Part shown: one piece after another, positions 1-7,834 of the stretch
Position numbering within the stretch: the stretch's first letter is position 1
Layout: each line of letters opens with the position of its first letter
Origin: Bog-159 sp050008575
GTDB taxonomy: Bacteria; Acidobacteriota; Terriglobia; Bryobacterales; Bryobacteraceae
Assembly: GCA_050008575.1 (NCBI GenBank)
Contig: JBEKMJ010000004.1
Span: 62,001 to 126,000 of the forward strand
Length of the DNA: 64,000 nt
Direction: 5' to 3'
Made by a program: the position numbers and the translations under genes
Notes under the pieces: generated by a model
Database searches by the model: none
Told to the model about the DNA's origin: nothing
What the model saw: the letters and a program-made list of their open reading frames with translations, nothing else

Positions 1-297
1 GTCTCGGATGAGCGCTGCTTCGGGTTGGCCGCCGTCGATTTCGCCCGTGAAGGTATACAGCACCGCGAGGCCGGTCTCATCCAACCGGAACACGTTTCCA
101 TTGTCCGCTGCACCGCCGAATGAAGTGGTGCCGAAGAGACTGCCTGCCGGGTCCGCGATCAGACCTGCCTCTGGATTCGACCCATCGGTCCCCGCGAAAC
201 GGTGCAGGACGGTATACGTCTGCGCCTGCGTCCACGCTACGCCAAACGTCATCAGCGCGAATATCGCGGTCGTCAACGCTTGCCCTATCATCGCCAC
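1..297 (-). CDS. GloVer-repeat secreted protein, N-terminal part (runs off the left edge)
   Basis: This reading frame is open from a GTG at 297 (or the ATG at 291) to the left edge of the window. GGAGG lies just upstream of the start. The first 25 or so residues form a hydrophobic signal peptide ending in AWTQAQ. The rest matches the GloVer tandem repeat seen in acidobacterial surface proteins, with motifs such as LHRFAGTDGSNP, GSLFGTTSFGG and LYTFTGEIDGGQP. Such repeats are expected to form an extracellular propeller-like or elongated domain; the function is unknown. The plus-strand open frame over the same bases is a shadow. Two decayed pieces of a related gene lie at 2.5-2.8 and 4.9-5.1 kb. 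Confidence 0.72.
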   Translation of the reverse strand, partial: MAMIGQALTTAIFALMTFGVAWTQAQTYTVLHRFAGTDGSNPEAGLIADPAGSLFGTTSFGGAADNGNVFRLDETGLAVLYTFTGEIDGGQPEAALIRD

Positions 298-367
298 AAG
301 CCCTCCATCTGGCAGGAGGATACCACGCATATCGGACGACTCTAGCGGGAATCTCGCGGTAGGGGTA

Positions 368-1654
368 CTAGCCCTCGGCCTCCAGCGGTGTGACCGGATC
401 TAAGAACCGCCACAAGAAAACCGCCGCCGCATAGATTGCCGCCGAAACGTAGAACGTCATATCCCAGTTGTTATTGGTCGCCCGCAGCATATATCCAATG
501 ATAGTGGGCGATGCCGCGCCTCCCAGATTGCCCATCATATTCATGGCGCCCGACAGCGTGCCCGCGTACTTGCCGCCGACGTCCATGCAGGCGCCCCACG
601 AGCCAGGCATCACCAGGTCGTTGCTGAAGCTGGCGAGCCCCATGGCGAGCATGGCCGGCAGCGGATTGTGAAAGCGCGTCGAAACCACCAATAGGATGCT
701 CGCGCCGCTGAAGCCGACATACGCGAGCAGCCGGCGGGTCTTCAACGTGCTGCCCGTGAGACGGGTGAGGGGCGCGGCGATGAACCCGCTCACCAGCGAG
801 CCGAGTCCGCCCAGGAAGAGCGGCAGGATGCCGAACAAGGCGCTGGCGCCCAGTTCCAGCCCGCGCGCCTCCTTCAAGTAAGTGGGCAGCCAGGTGATAT
901 AGAAATACCAGCCGTAGGAAGAGCAGAAGTATTGTCCGCACAGCAGCCAGACTTGCGGCGAAGCGGCGAACTTCCGCCACGGAACGTGCGCGTGGCCGGC
1001 TGCCAGCGCTTCGTTGGGCGCGAGGAGCTGCCGCTCGGCGTCGTTCAGGCCGCGGCTGTCGCGCGGATGATCGCGATACCAGCCATAGAAGAGGATGGCC
1101 CAGACCACGCCGACGCCGCCGAAAAGCTCGAAGGCATGCCGCCATGACACCACCTGGATGGCGAGATAGACCAACGGCGGAGTGAACGCGCCGCCCCAGC
1201 GCGCGCTCAGCCACATGATGCCCTGCGCGCGCACGCGCTCGTGATGCGGGAGCCAGGTGGTAAAGGTCTTGGTCAAGTTGGGGAAGCAGCCGGCTTCCCC
1301 CGCGCCGAACAGGGAGCGCGTTACCGCCAGGGAGACGAAATTCCAGGCCCATCCGGTGGCCGCTGTGAAGAACGACCACCACAGCACGATGCGCAGCAAT
1401 ACGCGGCGCGGGCCCATCCAGTCGCCCAGAAATCCGCCTGGTATTTCGAACAGCGCGTAGGCCCACGCGAAGGCGGAGAAAGCGTAGCCCATCTGTACTT
1501 TCGTTAGGTGCAGGTCCGCGCGGATGGCGGGCGCAGCGAACGAGATGCAAACGCGATCGATGTAGGTGACCACGGCCAGGGTCACTGCGAACACCACGAC
1601 CCAATACCGGACGTGGGTGGGACGCTGCCGCTCTTGTGGCATCGGGGCCAACAT
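368..1654 (-). CDS. MFS transporter, ACS (anion:cation symporter) type
   Basis: A 428-residue inner-membrane carrier with about 12 hydrophobic segments. The N-terminal RYWVVVFAVTLAVVTYIDR and the loop motif GDWMGPRRV are typical of the major facilitator superfamily. The overall pattern, including FGAGEAGCFPN, fits the anion:cation symporter branch that carries hexuronates, aldarates and related organic acids by proton symport. The length is normal for the family. The exact substrate cannot be read from the sequence, and there is no linked catabolic gene. It is transcribed divergently from the acetyltransferase gene at 1712, with a spacer of under 60 bases. An alternative start five codons in (MPQERQ) is possible. 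Confidence 0.88.
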   Translation of the reverse strand: MLAPMPQERQRPTHVRYWVVVFAVTLAVVTYIDRVCISFAAPAIRADLHLTKVQMGYAFSAFAWAYALFEIPGGFLGDWMGPRRVLLRIVLWWSFFTAATGWAWNFVSLAVTRSLFGAGEAGCFPNLTKTFTTWLPHHERVRAQGIMWLSARWGGAFTPPLVYLAIQVVSWRHAFELFGGVGVVWAILFYGWYRDHPRDSRGLNDAERQLLAPNEALAAGHAHVPWRKFAASPQVWLLCGQYFCSSYGWYFYITWLPTYLKEARGLELGASALFGILPLFLGGLGSLVSGFIAAPLTRLTGSTLKTRRLLAYVGFSGASILLVVSTRFHNPLPAMLAMGLASFSNDLVMPGSWGACMDVGGKYAGTLSGAMNMMGNLGGAASPTIIGYMLRATNNNWDMTFYVSAAIYAAAVFLWRFLDPVTPLEAEG

Positions 1655-1711
1655 CTATTAAGCCACAGATGAGGGGCGCGCGCCGCATGCGGTGGCTGGT
1701 GGCTGGTGGAT

Positions 1712-2512
1712 ATGCCACCTGCGATACTGAAGTGGATGGAGTTTGAAAGCGTCGCGGCCAATTTGCGGGAATCGTTCCGCGTGGTCGCGGCGCACCGTTG
1801 CGGGGGCGAGTTGCAGGAGATGGATGGCGTGTCGATCGCCTCGGCGGGCGTCACTTTCCAGATGTTCAATGCGGCGTTTCTCTCGGCGCCGGTGGTTTCC
1901 GAAGCGCAGATGGACCTGCGGGCGGCGCAGGCTGCCGTACACTTTGCGGCCCGCGGACAGCGGTGGGCCTATTGGATCTGCCACGGTTGGCTGGACGGGC
2001 GCACGCGGCGGCGATTGCAATCGGTTCTCCGAAAGCGCAATCTTTACCAGGCCGTGGAACTGCCCGGGATGCTCGCCGAAGAGGTATTGCTTCCGGTGCG
2101 TGAGCTTCCCACCATGGAATTGCGGCGGGTGTGCGACGGACCGGTGAAGGATGCCTTTTGCGCCATCGGCTCGACGTGCTTCAACGTGCCGCTGGTCTGG
2201 TTTTGCGAAGTCTTCGACAGCCCCGGCGTCTGGAGCGATTTCGCGGCCTATGTCGGATACGTGGATGGCGAGCCGGTATCCACGGCGGCCACGGTCATCG
2301 GCGGCGGTGTGGTGGGCGTATATAACGTAGCGACCATGCCCGGCCGCCGCTGCGGCGGGTACGGCGAGGCCGTGATGCGCCATGCGCTGGAGCAGGCGCG
2401 CCGCGAGCACGGCCTTTCGCGGACGATCCTGCAATCGACCCCGCAGGGGTTCGAGTTGTACCAGCGCATGGGGTACCGGACGGTGACCAGCATCGCCGTG
2501 TTCTGTTCGTGA
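1712..2512 (+). CDS. GNAT-family N-acetyltransferase
   Basis: A 266-residue cytoplasmic protein. The C-terminal half has the GNAT fold pattern: a strand with VGYVDGEPVSTA, then GVVGVYNVATMPGRRCGGYGEA, which matches the acetyl-CoA pyrophosphate loop (R/Q-x-x-G-x-G/A), and the closing QGFELYQRMGYR motif. The N-terminal 130 residues are not recognised and probably form a second, degenerate acyltransferase-like half. The acceptor substrate is unknown. GTG at 1706 is an alternative start. The stop codon lies two bases from the end of the degraded GloVer fragment on the other strand. Confidence 0.8.
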   Translation: MPPAILKWMEFESVAANLRESFRVVAAHRCGGELQEMDGVSIASAGVTFQMFNAAFLSAPVVSEAQMDLRAAQAAVHFAARGQRWAYWICHGWLDGRTRRRLQSVLRKRNLYQAVELPGMLAEEVLLPVRELPTMELRRVCDGPVKDAFCAIGSTCFNVPLVWFCEVFDSPGVWSDFAAYVGYVDGEPVSTAATVIGGGVVGVYNVATMPGRRCGGYGEAVMRHALEQARREHGLSRTILQSTPQGFELYQRMGYRTVTSIAVFCS

Positions 2513-2513
2513 C

Positions 2514-2835
2514 TCAATTGACGGTGAACGATGACTTGCTCTCGCCGGACCCGACCGCGGTCGAAATCTCCAGCGGGCCGGTGGCTGCGCCGCTGGGAAC
2601 CACGACGGTCAACTCATCCTGCGTGATGACGGTGGCGTGGCGGACGCGCCGTTGCCGAAAGTCACGCTCTTCACTTGAATGAAGTGTTGGCCCTTGACGG
2701 TCACTTTGGTTCCCACCGCGCCCGACGTGGGACTGAAGCTGGCGACTTCGGGAAGTAGCGGCTTCAGGCCCAAGTCTAATTGGAATAGCGTACCGCCGCC
2801 GTACGCCAGATCCACGGCAGGTGCGACGTCGCCCG
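2514..2835 (-). pseudogene. 3' fragment of a GloVer-repeat gene with IPT/TIG domain, frameshifted
   Basis: Read on the minus strand, the piece starts with AYGGGTLFQLDLGLKP, the usual end of the last GloVer repeat. It continues into an IPT/TIG domain (FSPTSGAVGTKVTVKG, then SVTFGNGASAT). One base appears to be missing near 2640-2655. After that point the domain continues in another frame (VITQDELTVVVPSG ... SSFTVN) to a stop at 2514. There is no start codon of its own. The glycosyltransferase gene lies directly upstream, and a matching 5' fragment lies beyond it at 4933-5075, so both look like halves of one disrupted gene. Confidence 0.66.
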
Positions 2836-2848
2836 GTACGCGGTTGCG

Positions 2849-2870
2849 GGACAGGCGCGGACGCCTGTCC
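2849..2870 (-). terminator. GC-rich hairpin directly after the glycosyltransferase stop codon
   Basis: The bases form a perfect 9-bp stem (GGACAGGCG pairing with CGCCTGTCC) around a 4-base loop. The stem begins at the TAG stop of the glycosyltransferase. There is no U-tract, so it may be a weak terminator or one unit of the hairpin family found elsewhere in the window. Confidence 0.45.
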
Positions 2871-4669
2871 TACGCTAAATACACGCGCGCCAACTCTTCG
2901 AAATCCGTGGGCGTCACCAAATGGAACCGCACTTCCATTTTCGAGAGCCGCTCGAAATCGCGCGTCATCTCTTCGGACGGCAGATCCGGTCCGGCTACGA
3001 ACAACTGTCCCGCCACCACCCGGAACGGCAGTACACGCCATCGCCGCGAAACCTCGGCGGGTACGGCGCGCGTGGCCGGTTCGGAGATTTCGGACGCGTC
3101 GGGCGCGGCGAGCGGCAGATTCTGCTGCAGGCTCAAAGCCACGTACAACTCCGCCTCGCTCAACTTGCCGCGGCGGACCAGATATTCTCCCAGGAGCTCG
3201 CCGGCGGCTTTGGAGGCCAACGCTTCGTCCACATCGGCCTGGATTAAGTACTGGGAGCCCACCAGGATCTGCCCCAGCGGACGAATCTCCACGTCGAGCG
3301 CCACCGGGTTGGGATAGGCGTGCTCGGTCTTAACCCAAACCAGCGGCCGCCCGTGGACTTTCGCGTCGAAATACAGCGCCAACGCCCTTGCCGTAGCCGC
3401 GCAATTCAGCCAATTTCCCACCAGCGCGCGTACCGGCACACCCATCGCGAAACGCCACCCGTAGATGCGCCGCGAACACATTGCGCGCACGACCATCTGA
3501 AATGCCGACAACACGAAGGTCGCCGAAAACAGCCAAGTCAGGACCGGCTGCCGCATTCCGAAAAGCCAAGGGCGGCCCGTGATCTCACTTTCTCCCCACG
3601 TGACGGCGCCATATACAAACAGCAGATTCAGCACGGGCGTGAGCAGGTTCCCGACGATACCTTTGCGGTCGCGCCAGAGCCAGTATTGTTGGCGCGCCGG
3701 AGCCCGCCACCCGCGGCGCTCCCAGGATTGCAGCACGATGCCCATCACCCAGCGGGCCCGCTGCCGCACGGCCGTGTGGAAGGTGTGCGGAAAGTATTCG
3801 CGCGTGGCCAGCAAGCCATCGCCTTCACGCCGCAACAGCACGAACACCTGGGGGCAGCCCATGGCGTGGATTTGCCAGCCGTTTTCGTAATCTTCGGTGA
3901 GGCACGCAGGATCGAACATTCGGTTGGAGTGCGCGACGGCCAGTTTCTCCAGCACCGCGCGCGAGAAGGCCGTGCCCACGCCGTTGCCCGGCAGGAACCC
4001 GCCCCACATTTGCCTAACCGGGATGTCCTTGGTCTGGAACTCGGCGAATTCGTCGCAGTACAAACCATGTACCCACTGCCGCAGGGGCGTGGCCAAGGGC
4101 AGCACGGGCACCTGTACCATATCGTAGCTGCCCGCGAAATAATTGATCCAACGCAGCGATTCCGGGTGGATCACGTCCTCCGCATCGTGCGTCATTACCG
4201 TATCGAACAGGACGCCGTGGCGCTCCTCGTGCGCCAGCATGCGCTGATAGATCCAGTTGAGGCAGTCGGCTTTGGACGTGGGACCGTCGTGCGGGCAGAG
4301 CGCCAAGTGCACCCGCGGAAACTTGCGCGCGGCTTCCCGCACGGCGGCGACCGTTTCCGCATCGTTGGGGTACGCGCCCACGAAGAACTCCGCCGCATGA
4401 TACATGGTGGCCGGGATGTTGCGCTCCAGCATGCTGCCGATCACGGCATGCTCATGCCATAACGGCACGAATATGGCGATGCGCCGGCGCGGCGCCGTAT
4501 CCACTTCGGCAGTGGTGGGCCACGGGAACCAGGGGCGGCCAAACCAGTGGAGCGCCACCCATCGATACACGAAGGCCGCATCCAGGAGCAGATCGTCCAA
4601 GCCGCTGATCAGGACGTATACCGCGAGGGGAACCAGCCAAGCGGCAATCCAGGCATCCAGGGTATACAT
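2870..4669 (-). CDS. NfrB-like family 2 glycosyltransferase with C-terminal MshEN domain
   Basis: A 599-residue membrane glycosyltransferase. A hydrophobic segment at residues 5-25 precedes a GT-2 domain with FVPLWHEHAVIGSML, the acidic MTHDAEDVIHP motif, TEDYENGWQIH and the RQRARW motif (Q-x-x-R-W-like). Three or so hydrophobic helices follow. The last 170 residues contain two MshEN-type repeats (RPLGQILV...YLIQADVDEAL and LLGEYLVRRGKLSEAEL). In the E. coli homologue NfrB this domain is known to bind cyclic di-GMP and control polysaccharide synthesis; the same role here is inferred. The ATG at 4669 was chosen because the longer frame to 4912 runs into unrelated decayed sequence. No NfrA-like gene is adjacent. 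Confidence 0.82.
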   Translation of the reverse strand: MYTLDAWIAAWLVPLAVYVLISGLDDLLLDAAFVYRWVALHWFGRPWFPWPTTAEVDTAPRRRIAIFVPLWHEHAVIGSMLERNIPATMYHAAEFFVGAYPNDAETVAAVREAARKFPRVHLALCPHDGPTSKADCLNWIYQRMLAHEERHGVLFDTVMTHDAEDVIHPESLRWINYFAGSYDMVQVPVLPLATPLRQWVHGLYCDEFAEFQTKDIPVRQMWGGFLPGNGVGTAFSRAVLEKLAVAHSNRMFDPACLTEDYENGWQIHAMGCPQVFVLLRREGDGLLATREYFPHTFHTAVRQRARWVMGIVLQSWERRGWRAPARQQYWLWRDRKGIVGNLLTPVLNLLFVYGAVTWGESEITGRPWLFGMRQPVLTWLFSATFVLSAFQMVVRAMCSRRIYGWRFAMGVPVRALVGNWLNCAATARALALYFDAKVHGRPLVWVKTEHAYPNPVALDVEIRPLGQILVGSQYLIQADVDEALASKAAGELLGEYLVRRGKLSEAELYVALSLQQNLPLAAPDASEISEPATRAVPAEVSRRWRVLPFRVVAGQLFVAGPDLPSEEMTRDFERLSKMEVRFHLVTPTDFEELARVYLA

Positions 4670-4917
4670 CCGATAAGGAAGTAGTGCCGGGATACCGGAA
4701 AATTCGCAGAAAACTAAGGAGGATAGGCCTACAGTGCCCGACGCCCGCCGGTTGCGGCACGATACCAGTGCATTGAGACCCTGCACAGTGGCGGTGATAT
4801 TGCCCTGAACATTCCCCTCCAGGAAGACCGTAATCGATTGTCCGGGAGCGACGGCGGCCGGGGAGGCCGCTTGCAGCCCGAGGGCCTGTCTTCTGGCCTT
4901 GCGATGAAGCAAATATG

Positions 4918-4957
4918 GCGGGTACCGGCCGCCTTAAAGGCGGCCAGCGGTACCCGC
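4918..4957. repeat. Two-step inverted repeat at the edge of the split GloVer gene
   Basis: An outer arm GCGGGTACC pairs with GGTACCCGC, and an inner arm GCCGCCTT pairs with AAGGCGGC. This gives a nearly continuous 40-base hairpin. It sits where the 5' GloVer fragment loses homology, next to a GGTAC that also occurs at the other junction near 2835. Confidence 0.6.
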
Positions 4958-5075
4958 GCTGTTGTCCCCGCCCTGCATGGTTGTCCCGTAGAAGTTGCCG
5001 TCGAGGCCCTGGGTTATAAGCTCCATAGTACGGTTTCGCACCGTTGCCGCCGTTGAAGTTCACCAAGGTCCTGTT
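4933..5075 (-). pseudogene. 5' fragment of a GloVer-repeat gene
   Basis: On the minus strand the sequence encodes TLVNFNGGNGAKPY and, after a one-base frame change, LITQGLDGNFYGTTMQGG. These are the two signature stretches of a GloVer repeat. Homology stops at DNSAGT, where the hairpin at 4918-4957 begins. Joined to the 3' fragment at 2835 it would read NSAGT followed by LFQLDLGL, which is the expected family continuation. The gene therefore seems to have been interrupted by the glycosyltransferase segment. Confidence 0.58.
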
Positions 5076-5195
5076 TTGCACCCGGAGAGAATTATGCCTG
5101 CTGCGGGCTTTCTTCATAAACAACCTGACGCAACCCCGGCACACAGCCTAGTGGACATTGTATCACTTTTGGTACATACTGGATTGTGAGACGCG

Positions 5196-5549
5196 ATGAG
5201 CAAAGAACAAAACCCGGAGATGCCGGTCCGGTTTTATCGCACGGAAGCGGGCGGGTCCCCGGTGCTCGATTGGCTGGGCGGCCTCGACAAGGACGACCGC
5301 CAGGCTATCGGGCTCGACCTCATGCGAGTGCAGTTCGGCTGGCCGATTGGGCGGCCACTGGTGGGAAGCCTCAAAGATGGTCTTTGGGAAGTGCGCTCGT
5401 CGCTTCCGAGCCAGCGGATAGCCCGGCTCATCCGTTGCTTTCACGACCAGATGCTCGTCGTACTGCACGGGTTCATCAAGAAAACGCAGAAAACGCCCGC
5501 GGATGACCTGGCCCTGGCGAAACGGAGAATGAAGGAGGTTACGAAATGA
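5196..5549 (+). CDS. HigB/RelE-superfamily toxin (phage Gp49-like)
   Basis: A 117-residue protein of the HigB-like, phage-derived Gp49 family. The features are PVRFYRTEAGGSPVLDWLGGL, the central GRPLVGSLKDGLWEVRSSLP, then RIARLIRCF and LLHGF-type LVVLHGFIKKTQKTP. Family members are mRNA interferases that act at the ribosome. The ATGA overlap with the next gene gives translational coupling to the antitoxin. Toxin-first order is typical of higBA. A plasmid RepA remnant lies directly downstream, which suggests the pair came in on a plasmid. Confidence 0.87.
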   Translation: MSKEQNPEMPVRFYRTEAGGSPVLDWLGGLDKDDRQAIGLDLMRVQFGWPIGRPLVGSLKDGLWEVRSSLPSQRIARLIRCFHDQMLVVLHGFIKKTQKTPADDLALAKRRMKEVTK

Positions 5550-5833
5550 AAAAGCGCAACAAGCATATCGGCTCGTCACTGGAGGACTTCCTGAAACAGG
5601 AAGGCGTCCTCGAAGAGACCCGCGCGGTCGCGCTGAAAGAGACGCTGGCCTGGCAAGTTCAGCAAGCGATGGAGAAGGACAAAATCAGCAAGGTAGAGAT
5701 GGCGAGGCGCATGAACACAAGCCGCGCGGCGCTGGATCGTCTTCTCGATCCTGGCAATGCCTCGGTGACGCTGCAAACCCTAACGCGCGCGGCACACGCT
5801 ATCGGTCGTGATTTGCGCATCGAGCTGGTGTAG
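5546..5833 (+). CDS. HigA-type XRE antitoxin
   Basis: A 95-residue protein with a helix-turn-helix in residues 50-90: ISKVEMARRMNTSRAALDRLLDP, then VTLQTLTRAAHAIGRDLRI. This C-terminal XRE-like pattern is normal for antitoxins paired with Gp49-type toxins. It is expected to bind the toxin and repress the shared promoter upstream of 5196. The start overlaps the toxin stop by 4 bases. Confidence 0.87.
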   Translation: MKKRNKHIGSSLEDFLKQEGVLEETRAVALKETLAWQVQQAMEKDKISKVEMARRMNTSRAALDRLLDPGNASVTLQTLTRAAHAIGRDLRIELV

Positions 5834-5867
5834 GGGCAGGGAAGTAATCGCGCTGCTGCGGCGGCCA

Positions 5868-6338
5868 TCACTCTTTCTTGGCGCTGCGAAAAAGTCCAGC
5901 CACGAGTTGCTCGGGCTTTTGAAGCCCTGAGCCGATCTGGAAAGTCCTGCCCTCCTTGGCTGCGGCAAAGCGGAAAAGAGCCCCCGCTATGGATGCGGCC
6001 TGATCTTTGAATTTCCGCAACTCGGGGCCATTCGGGGACCTCCCCTGGAGGTGCTTGATGAACGAGGTCATGCTGCCTTCTAGCTCGACTGTAGGCTTGT
6101 CGTGAAGCTTCGCCTGGGTGCCGAGGTGGATCTGGATCAGCCGCGCCTTGGGGCCGAACGGCAGTGGCAGATTGACCCATTTCTGGGTTTCCGGGTGCAG
6201 TGCCCTGCCCGCCTCGATGGAGAGCGATAGGAAGCCGTTGCTGCGCTCCCAGATGCGTTCCTCGACGCGGCGGTATGGCAGGGCCGTCCGACAGAAAACG
6301 GTATGGTGGTAGGCTATCTCCCGTTCGTCCTCGCCGGC
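5868..6338 (-). pseudogene. Truncated plasmid replication initiator RepA
   Basis: A frame open from about 6487 to a stop at 5868 has no usable start codon in its homologous part. It encodes REIAYHHTVFCRTALPYR, VEERIWERSNG, EAGRALHPETQKWV and LPLPFGPKARLIQIHL. It then continues to SMTSFIKHLQGRSPNGPELR and a short tail. This is the core of the plasmid-encoded RepA family (PF04796 type). The N-terminus is missing and the protein ends about 155 residues in, well short of the usual 300 or so. It is interpreted as a relic of an integrated plasmid, in line with the toxin-antitoxin pair beside it. Confidence 0.75.
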
Positions 6339-6572
6339 GTGAGACCGCTCGACGGCGTACCGCTGCCCCGCATCAGGGTCTGCGTGCAGGGCGAGCGGCC
6401 GAACTGCGGGTCGACGAGGAGCCGTACTGGGTCCGCGAAGGCCGGCTGGTTGAGCGCATTGAAGGCTTCGGCCCCCAACTCAACCGAACATTTTTCGGCG
6501 ATCCGGAAAGGTGCGGCGCAGGGCCAGGTCGATTTGCGACATGCCGAAGCCGGTAATTAAATCGGCTGCCCG
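6331..6572 (-). pseudogene. C-terminal fragment of a TonB-dependent (Oar-like) receptor, frameshifted
   Basis: The minus strand encodes GFGMSQIDLALRRTFP and, one base out of frame, IAEKCSVELGAEAFNALNQP followed by AFADPVRLLVDPQFGRS and GSGTPSSGLTPA. These are the penultimate barrel strands of acidobacterial carboxypeptidase-regulatory TonB receptors. The rest of the receptor and the final aromatic barrel strand are absent. It abuts the RepA remnant, so this is a recombination scar. Confidence 0.62.
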
Positions 6573-6620
6573 GCCACTGGGATTCGGGGCGCGATAATAC
6601 GGTCAGGGAACGATAGAAAT

Positions 6621-6998
6621 ATGCAGATGTCCTTCTTCGCAATCCTCTGGCTGCTGTTCCTGCTGGTGTTCATACTAAGAGTTGCCGGGGTGAGTCCGGA
6701 GTCGCTGCGCCGGCGGCGCTCCCAGTCTTGGCCCTGGGCGAAAACCACTATCGAAAGCGGCTCCGTTGAACCCGTTTCCCAGGGCCGCAGCCGGGTGTAT
6801 CGGCTCACGCTCGGTTACTCCTATGCCGTCAATGGAGACGAGTATGGCGGCGCCTATACAGAGAGCTTCCGCAGCGAACATGAGGCCCAGAGCGTACTCA
6901 AGAGCTTGCAGGAACTACCGCCGCCCGCGCGATACAAGCCAGGGGATCCGTCCGAGTCGGTGATGGACCCTTACCGTGACGCCGCCCTAGGGCTTTAG
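6621..6998 (+). CDS. DUF3592-like single-pass membrane protein
   Basis: A 125-residue protein. One transmembrane helix (FFAILWLLFLLVFILRVAGV) is followed by a soluble domain starting WPWAKTTIESGSVEP. The pattern YRLTLGYSYAVNGDEYGG ... SFRSEHEAQSVL matches the DUF3592 fold found in bacterial membrane proteins of unknown function. It stands alone between degraded sequence and the convergent acetyltransferase gene. Confidence 0.72.
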   Translation: MQMSFFAILWLLFLLVFILRVAGVSPESLRRRRSQSWPWAKTTIESGSVEPVSQGRSRVYRLTLGYSYAVNGDEYGGAYTESFRSEHEAQSVLKSLQELPPPARYKPGDPSESVMDPYRDAALGL

Positions 6999-7035
6999 TT
7001 TAGACGGCTCGAGTCTGTGAGGTTTGCGCGCCGCG

Positions 7036-7827
7036 TCATCGCACCAGGGTCGTCCTTGTGTACACCACCTGAAACCCATTGCGCTCGTAGTTACGCTGCG
7101 AAATACTGCCCGGCAGCGTGGCAGCCATGGCCAAGTCACAACCCTCCTCCCCCGCCACGCGCAAGCGCTCCCGGATCAGCGCGCTCTGCAGACCGGCGCC
7201 ACGAAAGCCCCGCAAAGTGCTGTCCGCAAACAACGCGGCCAAGCCGCTGTGCAAGGCCATGGCTCCGGCCGCGGCCGCCTGTCCGCCGCCAAACGCCAGA
7301 TAGCAGCGGGAACCGGGCATGTGCCAGATGGCGCGCCCCACATCCATCTCCTCCGCGGTCAGGTCGTCTTTCTCCAGAAAACCGCGTCCTACCGTGCGGG
7401 TCCAGAGATACTCGTCGTCCGCGGACGCCAGACGCACGCGCGGATCGGCCTGCGCCTCCGGCCCCGCCAGTGGCCGCACCAGCACGTTATTGAATTCGGT
7501 CACGCGATAACCGCGCGCGCCGAGCAGTTCGACCAGCCAGGCGCCGGCGAGAGGACAAAGTTCCAAGCTGACCGCCGCGCCGCGCGCCCGATAAAAGGTT
7601 TCCATGCGGTCCATCTCGCCCGCGCCCACTTCGCCGCGCATGCCGAGCCCCACCGCATGCGTCAGCGGCGACTCCGCGCCCACGAAGATGGCAAAACCGC
7701 CCGCCACTTCCATCACCGCGGCGCCCAGTCCGGGATTCAGCCGCTGGTGCGCCTCCGCGCACGCCACGCCGGTGAGCGCTTCGAACGCCTCCAGACGGCG
7801 CGCCAGGTCGAGTCCCGCGTGTATCAT
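7036..7827 (-). CDS. GNAT-family N-acetyltransferase (two-lobed)
   Basis: A 263-residue protein. The C-terminal half is a GNAT domain: CYLAFGGGQAAAAGAMALHSG, ADSTLRGFRGAGLQSALIRERL (cofactor loop RGFRGAGLQ), and the closing SISQRNYERNGFQVVYTR. The N-terminal half is related in layout and probably a degenerate second GNAT lobe. It lies 7 bases after the dehydrogenase gene on the same strand, so the two are likely cotranscribed. The substrate is unknown. Confidence 0.85.
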   Translation of the reverse strand: MIHAGLDLARRLEAFEALTGVACAEAHQRLNPGLGAAVMEVAGGFAIFVGAESPLTHAVGLGMRGEVGAGEMDRMETFYRARGAAVSLELCPLAGAWLVELLGARGYRVTEFNNVLVRPLAGPEAQADPRVRLASADDEYLWTRTVGRGFLEKDDLTAEEMDVGRAIWHMPGSRCYLAFGGGQAAAAGAMALHSGLAALFADSTLRGFRGAGLQSALIRERLRVAGEEGCDLAMAATLPGSISQRNYERNGFQVVYTRTTLVR

Positions 7828-7834
7828 CTTTGCC

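Noticed and set aside
8..403. 131-residue plus-strand open frame at the left edge
   Set aside because: It is the shadow of the minus-strand GloVer gene, whose translation has a signal peptide and repeat motifs.
3320..4462. 380-residue plus-strand open frame opposite the glycosyltransferase
   Set aside because: Its His/Gln/Arg-rich composition is that of an antisense shadow, and the minus-strand frame has clear GT-2 motifs.
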